Shown: in pieces, positions 8,508-14,207 of the stretch | Layout: every line of letters starts with the position of its first letter | How positions within the stretch are numbered: the first letter of the stretch is position 1 | DNA from: Campylobacterales bacterium | GTDB lineage: Bacteria; Campylobacterota; Campylobacteria; Campylobacterales; QNZT01 | NCBI GenBank assembly: GCA_026985685.1 | Contig: JALSQA010000451.1 | Coordinates: forward strand, 1-24,797 | Direction: 5' to 3' | DNA length: 24,797 nt | Translations under genes and position numbers: made by a program | The notes under the pieces: model-generated | What the model saw: only the letters and a program-made list of their open reading frames with translations | Databases searched by the model: none | What the model was told of the DNA's origin: nothing

Positions 8508-9215
8508 ATGATTATTGCTTCAAATTTTAAAACCAATCATACACGTAATAGTACTTATGCGTATCTTGCAACATTACAAGAATTTATTACGAAAAAAGAT
8601 AGTAAACAAGATATTTATATTTTTCCTCCATCAACTGCGTTGGATGGGTTTACACTTTCATCGCAAATTCATGTAGGTGTACAAAATGCGTATCCTGTGG
8701 AAAAAGGATCTTTTACAGGTGAGATTGGTTTGGAGCAGATCAATGAATTTGGATTAAATACGATTTTGATAGGACATAGTGAGAGAAGACATATTTTAGG
8801 TGAGAGTCAAGCTTTATGTGCAAAGAAATTTGATTACTTTAAAGAACAAGATTTTGAGATTGTTTATTGTATCGGTGAACCTTTGGAAGTTAGAGAAAAA
8901 GGTATCGATGAGGTGATGGCATATAATCTTAAACAATTAGAAGGTATCGATCTTTCATATGATAAATTGATTGTTGCGTATGAGCCTGTCTGGGCAATAG
9001 GTACAGGTGTCAGTGCATCTGTACAACAGATAGAAGAGACATTAGGAAAATTGCATCAAAAAGTGAAAGCTCCACTTTTATACGGTGGTAGTGTAAACGT
9101 ATCTAGTGTAAAAGAGATTTTAGAGATTGAGCACTGTGAGGGTGTTCTTGTTGGAACAGCAAGCTGGGATGTGGATAGCTTTTGTCAAATGATAGAAATA
9201 GCTGATTCTATCTAA
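8508..9215 (+). CDS. tpiA: triosephosphate isomerase
   Basis: Isomerises dihydroxyacetone phosphate and glyceraldehyde 3-phosphate. At 235 residues it is shorter than the ~250 of most bacteria, a feature shared by campylobacterial enzymes. Catalytic residues are present: Lys8 in ASNFKTN, His90 in IGHSERR and Glu159 in AYEPVWAIGTG; the phosphate-binding LYGGSVN lies near the C-terminus. The ATG follows the pgk stop codon with no gap, so its ribosome-binding site (AAAAGG, ~8495-8500) lies inside pgk and translation is probably coupled. Confidence 0.96.
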   Translation: MIIASNFKTNHTRNSTYAYLATLQEFITKKDSKQDIYIFPPSTALDGFTLSSQIHVGVQNAYPVEKGSFTGEIGLEQINEFGLNTILIGHSERRHILGESQALCAKKFDYFKEQDFEIVYCIGEPLEVREKGIDEVMAYNLKQLEGIDLSYDKLIVAYEPVWAIGTGVSASVQQIEETLGKLHQKVKAPLLYGGSVNVSSVKEILEIEHCEGVLVGTASWDVDSFCQMIEIADSI

Positions 9216-9221
9216 TAAGTA

Positions 9222-9239
9222 TGGGAGTTTAGACTCCCA
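9222..9239. terminator. hairpin between tpiA and the ABM gene, probable weak terminator
   Basis: TGGGAGT (9222-9228), loop TTAG, ACTCCCA (9233-9239): a perfect 7-bp stem. It lies 6 bases after tpiA and overlaps the stop and last codons of the convergent minus-strand gene. Flanking T tracts are poor in both directions, so termination efficiency is uncertain. Confidence 0.5.
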
Positions 9240-9519
9240 ATTCGATTAATTCTTCAGAGTATTTATCTGCGGTGTATTGTTCATAATTACTTTTATAATA
9301 TTTGTAATGTTGTGAATCTTTATGTCCTTGTAGTGCTTCATCATTTTCCCAGGTCTCAATAACTACAAAAGTATTTGGAGTTTGTGCTTTTTGATAGATA
9401 TGATAAAGCAAACAACCTTTCTCTTCTTGTGATGGTTTGACCATATCTGTCAATAATTTTTTTAAAATCTCAATCGAATCATCTTTTGCTATAAATACAA
9501 CTTTTTTAGTTTGTGCCAT
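9229..9519 (-). CDS. antibiotic biosynthesis monooxygenase (ABM) domain protein
   Basis: A 96-residue ferredoxin-like dimeric alpha/beta barrel protein of the YgiN/ABM type. Visible family traits: an N-terminal strand (KKVVFIAKD), a helix, EEKGCLLYHIYQ (the E-x-G-C-x-x-Y block of the family), FVVIETWENDEALQGHKDS (x-E-x-W-x-x-x-x-x-L-x-x-H, the best-conserved ABM motif) and a following Tyr-rich helix. Such proteins are often cofactor-free quinol monooxygenases, but some have other or unknown roles, so the substrate cannot be named. A good AAGGAAG site precedes the ATG. It is transcribed alone, convergent with tpiA. Confidence 0.85.
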   Translation of the reverse strand: MAQTKKVVFIAKDDSIEILKKLLTDMVKPSQEEKGCLLYHIYQKAQTPNTFVVIETWENDEALQGHKDSQHYKYYKSNYEQYTADKYSEELIELGV

Positions 9520-9540
9520 TGTCTTCCTTTTTTTTAATGT

Positions 9541-9546
9541 AGTATA
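9541..9546 (-). promoter_or_regulatory. possible -10 element for the ABM gene
   Basis: On the minus strand the bases read TTGATATACT, giving a TATACT hexamer at 9541-9546 with transcription expected to start near 9534, about 15 bases before the ABM start codon. No convincing -35 is seen. This is a sequence match only. Confidence 0.35.
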
Positions 9547-9569
9547 TCAAATTAAAACAACAATTTTGT

Positions 9570-9575
9570 TATAAT
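9570..9575 (+). promoter_or_regulatory. possible -10 element reading into the palindromic element and pssA
   Basis: A consensus TATAAT inside GTTATAATTATT. The expected start point (~9582) falls in the outer arm of the palindromic element, so a transcript would carry the whole element in the leader of pssA. I see no better promoter between the element and pssA. The region upstream is AT-rich without a clear -35. Confidence 0.4.
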
Positions 9576-9608
9576 TATTACCGCACCAACTAATATTCTG
9601 AAATTTGA

Positions 9609-9706
9609 TGCAATCAATTTTGTTCATAATCGAGGCAGATTTTTGCAGGACTAGCCGTAGCTAATTCAAAGAAATCTAACGAAGAGTATGGACAAAAGTG
9701 ATTGCA
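9609..9706. repeat. left long hairpin of the palindromic element
   Basis: Arm 9609-9628 (TGCAATCAATTTTGTTCATA) pairs with 9687-9706 at 18 of 20 positions plus one G-T wobble. Pairing resumes further in with AGATTT (9637-9642) against AAATCT (9672-9677) and TTTG against CAAA. The apical loop is roughly 9647-9666 and contains GGACTAGCCGTAGC. Confidence 0.7.
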
Positions 9707-9715
9707 CCCTTCGGG

Positions 9716-9814
9716 GAGAAGCATATGTGGCAATCTGTAAGCAGATAAATTTTTGAATTAACTACGGTTAGTCCTTCAAATTTCTCTGCTCACATCTCAC
9801 CACATCTGCTTCTC
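9716..9814. repeat. right long hairpin of the palindromic element
   Basis: GAGAAGCA (9716-9723) pairs with 9807-9814, ATGTGG (9725-9730) with CCACAT (9800-9805), AGCAGA (9740-9745) with TCTGCT (9785-9790), then AAATTT and TTGAA continue toward the loop against 9775-9783. The loop 9758-9774 (TTAACTACGGTTAGTCC) is complementary to the loop of the left hairpin. Confidence 0.7.
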
Positions 9815-9871
9815 TCAAATTTTCAGAATATTAGTTGGTGCGGTAATAAGCATTAATACTTAGGAAAATAC

Positions 9872-10423
9872 ATGAACTTATATGATAAAGATAATAGATT
9901 TAACTTAGCAAATATAGTAACTTTTGCCAATATTACATTTGGTGTTATTGCGATGTATTTTATTCAAGAGGGTAACTTTACAGTTGCTATTATATTAGCC
10001 TGGATTGCTGGTGGATTTGATATATTAGATGGAAAGATCGCAAGAAAATACAATCTCTCATGTGAATTTGGTGTACAACTTGACTCTTTCGCTGACTTTA
10101 TATCTTTTGTTGTCATGCCTGCATTTTTGCTTTTTTATGCTCTTGAAAAATCAAATGGATTTGAACTTTTTATCTCTGGAGTTGTTTTTATCTATTATAT
10201 TATCAGTGGATTAAGACGTTTGATAGAGTTCAATCTTAAAAGTGAAGCGGGAAGTGTAACAAAATATTTTGAAGGTGTACCTACTCCGTTAGGTGCTATT
10301 TTATTGTGGGTTTTGTATTTGTTGTACTCTTTTGGAATAATTAGTAACATATATATTATCTTAACGCTTGTAATATTTGTAGCATATTTATTAAATTCAA
10401 AAGTCAAAATTCCACATCCCTAA
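9872..10423 (+). CDS. pssA: CDP-diacylglycerol-serine O-phosphatidyltransferase
   Basis: Integral membrane enzyme making phosphatidylserine from CDP-diacylglycerol and serine, the precursor of phosphatidylethanolamine. The CDP-alcohol phosphotransferase motif is complete: D53-G54-x2-A57-R58-x8-G67-x3-D71-x3-D75. The later YFEGVPTPLGA block is typical of PssA rather than PgsA. About five or six hydrophobic segments fill the 183 residues; this is the short form, since many PssA proteins have ~230-260. AGGA at 9862-9865 precedes the ATG by 6 bases. It stands alone; psd is not adjacent. Its start lies 22 bases beyond the palindromic element. Confidence 0.9.
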   Translation: MNLYDKDNRFNLANIVTFANITFGVIAMYFIQEGNFTVAIILAWIAGGFDILDGKIARKYNLSCEFGVQLDSFADFISFVVMPAFLLFYALEKSNGFELFISGVVFIYYIISGLRRLIEFNLKSEAGSVTKYFEGVPTPLGAILLWVLYLLYSFGIISNIYIILTLVIFVAYLLNSKVKIPHP

Positions 10424-10515
10424 AATAGAAGTTGTGTAATTATTTTAAGTTTTTCTGAATTATATGAATTTAAATAGTTGAATATATTTCATTTTATATT
10501 TATGCATTTCCTTTT

Positions 10516-10556
10516 AAAAAGGAACAAAATCTCTCTAAAAAGAAATAAAATCCCCT
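10516..10556. repeat. imperfect A-rich tandem repeat upstream of the S10 promoter
   Basis: Two ~20-base units, AAAAAGGAACAAAATCTCTCT (10516-10536, 21 bases) and AAAAAGAAATAAAATCCCCT (10537-10556), lie directly upstream of the -35 hexamer. The A-tracts are spaced about two helical turns apart, which suits a curved or UP-element-like sequence. The preceding TTCCTTTT/AAAAGGAA palindrome (10508-10524) may be a weak pssA terminator. The rest of 10424-10643 shows only the promoter and leader listed here. Confidence 0.45.
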
Positions 10557-10562
10557 AAAATA

Positions 10563-10591
10563 TTGACTTTATAGTATTTATATAGTATACT
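10563..10591 (+). promoter_or_regulatory. sigma-70 promoter of the ribosomal protein super-operon
   Basis: TTGACT (10563-10568), a 17-base spacer, and TATACT (10586-10591) make a near-consensus housekeeping promoter. The following CCCCG is a GC-rich discriminator in a very AT-rich context, as in promoters repressed by the stringent response. Start expected near 10598, giving a ~49-base leader before rpsJ. Confidence 0.85.
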
Positions 10592-10607
10592 CCCCGTTCA
10601 AATTTGC

Positions 10608-10625
10608 GTCAGATTAACGTCTGAC
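10608..10625 (+). promoter_or_regulatory. small hairpin in the S10 operon leader
   Basis: GTCAGA (10608-10613), loop TTAACG, TCTGAC (10620-10625): a perfect 6-bp stem near the 5' end of the predicted mRNA, 10 bases before the AAGGG ribosome-binding site. It could stabilise the 5' end or take part in r-protein feedback; the far larger L4-binding leader of E. coli is not present. Confidence 0.4.
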
Positions 10626-10646
10626 AAGTTCTTTTAAGGGAAATTG

Positions 10647-10955
10647 ATGGAAAAAATTAGACTTAAGCTTAAAGCTTATGATCACAGAGTTTTAGACAGA
10701 TCTGTTGCAGCTATCGTTGATGCTGTCAAGAGAACAGGTGCAGAAATCAGAGGTCCGATCCCTCTACCTACAAAGATCAAAAAGTATACAGTACTTAGAT
10801 CTCCTCATGTAAACAAAGATTCACGCGAACAATTTGAAATGCGAATGCATGCAAGACTTATCGATATCGTTTCAGCAACAACTGATACAGTTGATTCATT
10901 GATGAAACTTGATTTGGCTCCAGAAGTCAATGTCGAAGTCAGAGCGATGAAATAA
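10647..10955 (+). CDS. rpsJ: 30S ribosomal protein S10
   Basis: Small-subunit head protein (transcription partner NusE in other bacteria). 102 residues, with the universal patterns IRLKLKAYDHRVLD, GPIPLPTKIKKYTVLRSPH and the REQFEMRMHARLIDI block. The ATG at 10647 is preferred: AAGGG at 10636-10640 is 6 bases upstream, while the in-frame TTG at 10644 would add only one residue. First gene of the S10-spc-alpha cluster, 9 bases before rplC. Confidence 0.98.
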   Translation: MEKIRLKLKAYDHRVLDRSVAAIVDAVKRTGAEIRGPIPLPTKIKKYTVLRSPHVNKDSREQFEMRMHARLIDIVSATTDTVDSLMKLDLAPEVNVEVRAMK

Positions 10956-10964
10956 GGATAGATG

Positions 10965-11543
10965 ATGGAATATATAGTAGAAAAAATCGGAATGACAAGA
11001 ACAGTAACAGTTCCAGCTGTATCTGTAACACTTGTAAAAATAGTAGAAGCAAAAGTTGTTGAAGTAGATGAAAATAAAAGAGCACTTGTTGCTTATAGTA
11101 ATGGAAAATCTACAAATAAAGCCGTAAACGGTCAACAAAAAAAATATAGTCTCTCTTCAGAATTTAATAGATTTATCTCTTTAGATGTAGCAAATACAGA
11201 AGCAGGTGATTTAGATACTGCTCCATTATCAGATGCTAAAGTGGTAAAAACTACATTTAATTCTAAAGGTAGAGGTTTTAGTGGTGCGATAAAAAGACAC
11301 GGTTTTGCTGGTGGTCCAGGAGCACACGGTTCTAGATTTCACAGACGTGTAGGTTCAATCGGTAATGCTGAGTGGCCAGGTCGTGTTCAAAAAGGTAGAA
11401 AAATGCCAGGACACTATGGTAATACAAAAGTAACAGTAAAAAATGAAATTGTTTCATTTGATGCAGAAACTGGTGTTGTAGCACTTAAAGGTGCAGTACC
11501 AGGTGCAAATGGTGCATTAGGTAAGATAAGGATAGTAAAATGA
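10965..11543 (+). CDS. rplC: 50S ribosomal protein L3
   Basis: Early-assembly 23S rRNA-binding protein reaching toward the peptidyl transferase centre. Starts MEYIVEKIGMTR (ATG 10965, AAGGAT 10954-10959 upstream; the ATG at 10962 is too close). The core KGRGFSGAIKRHGFAGGPGAHGS and GRKMPGHYGN loops are intact. The segment GSIGNAEWPGRV replaces GSIGQNQTPGKV of E. coli, so the Gln that PrmB methylates there is missing. Overlaps rplD by 4 bases (ATGA). Confidence 0.98.
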   Translation: MEYIVEKIGMTRTVTVPAVSVTLVKIVEAKVVEVDENKRALVAYSNGKSTNKAVNGQQKKYSLSSEFNRFISLDVANTEAGDLDTAPLSDAKVVKTTFNSKGRGFSGAIKRHGFAGGPGAHGSRFHRRVGSIGNAEWPGRVQKGRKMPGHYGNTKVTVKNEIVSFDAETGVVALKGAVPGANGALGKIRIVK

Positions 11544-12154
11544 GTAAAGCAATAGTACTAGATGATAATCTTAAAAAAAGTGGTGAAGTAGCACTTCCTG
11601 AAACATTTATGGAAGCAAATTCTCACAACTTGTACTTGTATGTAAAATCTTATCAAGCAGCTTTAAGAGCAAATACAGCTAAAGCAAAGACAAGATCAGA
11701 AGTAAGTGGTGGTGGTAAAAAACCATTTGCTCAAAAAGGTGGCGGACGTGCTCGTGCAGGTTCTACAAGAAGTCCTATTTGGGTAGGCGGTGGTGTATCA
11801 CATGGTCCTAAAAACAATAGAAACTATAATCAAAAAATCAATAAAAAACAAAAAAGAGCAGCATTAGAGTGTGCTATCGCTGAAAAAGCTAACAATGGTA
11901 AACTTTTTGTTGTTGATATGATTTCTGTTGAGTCAGGTAAAACTAAAGATGCAGCAAATATATTAAAACAATTAAATGTTAGAGATGCATTAATCGTTAA
12001 AGAGTTGATTGATGAAAAAAGTTTCTATGCATTTAGAAATCTTAAAGATGCATATTTGGTTGAATCAAATGAACTTAATGCTTATACTGCAACAGCATTT
12101 GATGCAGTAGTAATCGAAAAAAATGTATTTGAACAATTAACAAAAGAGGGCTAA
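11540..12154 (+). CDS. rplD: 50S ribosomal protein L4
   Basis: Lines the nascent-peptide exit tunnel with L22; in enterobacteria it also represses the S10 operon. 204 residues, with the extended tunnel loop visible as EVSGGGKKPFAQKGGGRARAGS and the following RSPIWVGGGVSHGP, plus the C-terminal Rossmann-like half (LIVKELI, DAYLVE). Start overlaps the rplC stop, indicating coupling; rplW begins 1 base after its stop. Confidence 0.98.
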   Translation: MSKAIVLDDNLKKSGEVALPETFMEANSHNLYLYVKSYQAALRANTAKAKTRSEVSGGGKKPFAQKGGGRARAGSTRSPIWVGGGVSHGPKNNRNYNQKINKKQKRAALECAIAEKANNGKLFVVDMISVESGKTKDAANILKQLNVRDALIVKELIDEKSFYAFRNLKDAYLVESNELNAYTATAFDAVVIEKNVFEQLTKEG

Positions 12155-12155
12155 G

Positions 12156-12437
12156 ATGGCAGATATTACAGATATTAAATCAATTTTATACACTGAGAAA
12201 AGTTTAGGCCTTCAAGAAGACGGTGTTGTAGTTATACAAACAAGTCCAAGAATGACCAAAAATGGTTTAAAAGAGGTTCTTAGAGAATACTTCGGTTTTG
12301 TTCCATTGAGAGTTAATTCAATGAGAATGAATGGTAAAGTAAAAAGATTTAAAGGTATCGAGGGTAAAAGAGAAGATTATAAAAAATTCTATGTTAAGTT
12401 ACCTGAAGGTGCAAAAATAGAAAGTTTGGAGGTATAA
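12156..12437 (+). CDS. rplW: 50S ribosomal protein L23
   Basis: Sits at the tunnel exit and is the docking site for trigger factor and SRP. 93 residues. Family traits: ILYTEKSL near the N-terminus, a central stretch leading to FGFVPLRVNSMRMNGK (the conserved V.sVnt....K.kR-type strand) and a lysine-rich KRFKGIEGKREDYKKFYVKL end. Spacing of one base on each side to rplD and rplB. Confidence 0.96.
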   Translation: MADITDIKSILYTEKSLGLQEDGVVVIQTSPRMTKNGLKEVLREYFGFVPLRVNSMRMNGKVKRFKGIEGKREDYKKFYVKLPEGAKIESLEV

Positions 12438-12438
12438 G

Positions 12439-13269
12439 ATGGCGATTAAATCATATAGACCTTATACGCCTTCACGAAGATATATGACTGGTCTTGACTC
12501 AAGCGATATTACTGCTAAGCCAAGTGTACCTAGTCTTCTTAAAAAACTTCCAAGAAGTGCAGGTAGAAATAGTAATGGTAGAATCACTTCTCGTCATAGA
12601 GAAGCAGGTGCAAAAAAACATTACAGAATAATTGATTTTAAAAGAAGAAAATTTAATATTCCTGGAACAGTATCAGCGATAGAATATGATCCATATAGAA
12701 ACTGTAGAATTGCATTGATTACATATGCAGATGGTGAAAAAAGATATATTATTCAACCATCAGGATTAAAAGTTGGTGATACTATTGAATCAGCAGAAGC
12801 AGGACTTGATATCAAACCTGGTAATGCGATGAAAATGAAAAATATCCCAGTAGGTACTATCATTCACAATATCGAGATGAAACCTGGTAAAGGTGCTCAG
12901 ATAGCAAGAAGTGCTGGTGGTTATGCACAACTTATGGGTAAAGAAGAAAAATATGTTGTACTTAGATTGCCAAGTGGTGAAATGAGACAAATTCTTTCAG
13001 AGTGTATGGCAACAGTCGGTACAGTTGGTAATGAAGACTGGGCAAATGTTGTTATTGGTAAAGCAGGTAGAAACCGTCATAGAGGTATCAGACCTCAGAC
13101 ACGTGGTTCTGCAATGAACCCAATCGATCACCCACACGGTGGTGGTGAAGGTAAAACTAATGCTAGTAGACATCCTGTAAGTCCATGGGGTATGCCGACT
13201 AAAGGTTATAAAACTAGAAGAAAAAAAGCTAGTGATAAACTCATTATCTCAAGAAAGAAAGGAAGATAG
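12439..13269 (+). CDS. rplB: 50S ribosomal protein L2
   Basis: Core 23S rRNA-binding protein needed for subunit joining and peptidyl transfer. 276 residues, full length. Highly conserved parts: KSYRPYTPSRRY at the start, GRNSNGRITSRHREAG, KHYRIIDFKRRK, and the C-terminal MNPIDHPHGGGEGKTNASRH loop containing the functionally important His, then WGMPTKGYKTRRKKASD. GGAGG just upstream of the ATG is a strong ribosome-binding site. Abuts rpsS directly. Confidence 0.99.
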   Translation: MAIKSYRPYTPSRRYMTGLDSSDITAKPSVPSLLKKLPRSAGRNSNGRITSRHREAGAKKHYRIIDFKRRKFNIPGTVSAIEYDPYRNCRIALITYADGEKRYIIQPSGLKVGDTIESAEAGLDIKPGNAMKMKNIPVGTIIHNIEMKPGKGAQIARSAGGYAQLMGKEEKYVVLRLPSGEMRQILSECMATVGTVGNEDWANVVIGKAGRNRHRGIRPQTRGSAMNPIDHPHGGGEGKTNASRHPVSPWGMPTKGYKTRRKKASDKLIISRKKGR

Positions 13270-13548
13270 ATGGCTAGAAGTCTAAAAAAAGGTCCATTTG
13301 TTGACGATCACTTGATTAAAAAAGTGTTAAAAGCAAAAGAGAGCGGTGATAAAAAACCAATCAAAACCTGGTCTAGAAGAAGTATGATTCTTCCTGATAT
13401 GATTGGGTTTACATTTTCTGTACACAATGGAAGAAACTTTGTTCCTGTATATATCACAGAAAATCATGTTGGATATAAATTAGGTGAATTTGCACCTACA
13501 AGAACATTTAAGGGTCATAAAGGCTCTGTTCAAAAGAAAATAGGTTAA
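13270..13548 (+). CDS. rpsS: 30S ribosomal protein S19
   Basis: Small-subunit head protein partnering S13 near the A-site tRNA and bridge B1a. 92 residues. Diagnostic patterns: RSLKKGPFVDDHLIKKV, TWSRRSMILPDMIGFTFSVHNGR and HVGYKLGEFAPTRTFKGHKG. Begins on the base after the rplB stop, with AAGAAAGGAAG inside rplB as the likely ribosome-binding site. Confidence 0.98.
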   Translation: MARSLKKGPFVDDHLIKKVLKAKESGDKKPIKTWSRRSMILPDMIGFTFSVHNGRNFVPVYITENHVGYKLGEFAPTRTFKGHKGSVQKKIG

Positions 13549-13557
13549 GGGTGAGAG

Positions 13558-14205
13558 ATGAGTAAAGCAACGTTAAAATTTATTAGACTTTCTCCAACCA
13601 AAGCAAGATTGATTGCAAGAGAAGTTCAGGGAATGAATGCTGAATTAGCATTGGCTTCATTGGAATTTATGCCAAATAAAGCAGCAGGTATCATTTCAAA
13701 AGTGATTGCATCAGCAGTTGCAAATGGTGACTATGAACCAGAAGAAGTAAGTATCATCTCTTGTAGAGTTGATAAAGGTCCAGTTCTTAGAAGATTTAGA
13801 CCAAGAGCCAGAGGTAGTGCTTCACGTATTTTAAAACCTACATCACATATCATGGTAGAAGTTGGTACTGTTGTAGAAACAAAAAAAGAAGCTCCTAAAA
13901 AAGATGCAAAAAAAGAAGCTAAAAAAGAGGTAAAAAAAGAGACCCCTAAAGCTGAAAAAAAAGCTCCAGCAAAAAAAGCTGCTAAATCTGTTGACTTGAG
14001 TGATCTTAAATTACTTTCAGGTGTAGGACCTGCAATGGAGAAAAAACTTCATGCAGAAGGTATCACGACAATTAACCAAATAGCTGAAATGACAACTGAG
14101 CAAATTGCTGAGCTTGATGCAAAGATTGGTGTAAAAGGTAAAATCGAAGATACATGGAAAAATGAAGCAAATGAGCTAATTAAAAATAATGAGAAGGAGT
14201 CTTAA
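13558..14205 (+). CDS. rplV: 50S ribosomal protein L22 with C-terminal helix-hairpin-helix-like extension
   Basis: Residues 1 to ~107 are a normal L22 (FIRLSPTKARLIAREVQG; the tunnel hairpin DKGPVLRRFRPRARGSASRI), which lines the exit tunnel with L4. Residues ~108-150 are a Lys/Glu/Ala/Pro-rich linker (bases ~13879-14000). Residues ~151-210 form a compact domain with LSDLKLLSGVGPAMEKKL, where LSGVGP is the hairpin of a helix-hairpin-helix, then a second helical pair ending EDTWKNEANELI. Total 215 residues, about twice the usual 110. The extension is in frame, keeps the same base composition and leads straight into rpsC, so it is not a sequencing artefact. Confidence 0.95.
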   Translation: MSKATLKFIRLSPTKARLIAREVQGMNAELALASLEFMPNKAAGIISKVIASAVANGDYEPEEVSIISCRVDKGPVLRRFRPRARGSASRILKPTSHIMVEVGTVVETKKEAPKKDAKKEAKKEVKKETPKAEKKAPAKKAAKSVDLSDLKLLSGVGPAMEKKLHAEGITTINQIAEMTTEQIAELDAKIGVKGKIEDTWKNEANELIKNNEKES

Positions 14206-14207
14206 AG

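Larger units (their letters stand above)
9575..9849. repeat. nested palindromic element (29-bp outer inverted repeats), unrecognised
   Basis: This fills most of the 352-base noncoding spacer 9520-9871. The outer arms 9575-9603 (TTATTACCGCACCAACTAAT...) and 9821-9849 are perfect 29-bp inverted repeats. Between them lie two long imperfect hairpins (9609-9706 and 9716-9814) joined by CCC-TTCG-GGG (9707-9716), a C(UUCG)G-capped mini-hairpin. The loops of the two hairpins are complementary over 23 bases with 2 differences. No reading frame of useful length is present and no target-site duplication is obvious. It could be a MITE-like mobile element, a structured RNA or a DNA cruciform site. I cannot assign it to a known family. 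Confidence 0.8.

Noticed and set aside
9575..9849. Known structured RNAs (tmRNA, SRP RNA, RNase P RNA, 6S RNA) or a tRNA/CRISPR array in the spacer
   Set aside because: None of the conserved core sequences are present, there is no cloverleaf or CCA-adjacent acceptor pattern, and the repeats are inverted rather than regularly spaced direct repeats.
9575..9849. Integron attC site or complete insertion sequence
   Set aside because: No transposase or integrase reading frame exists, no attC core (GTT-type) boxes at the ends are evident, and no clear target-site duplication flanks the arms.
10508..10524. TTCCTTTT-A-AAAAGGAA as the pssA terminator
   Set aside because: The stem is AT-rich with almost no loop space and is not followed by a T run; kept only as a weak possibility.
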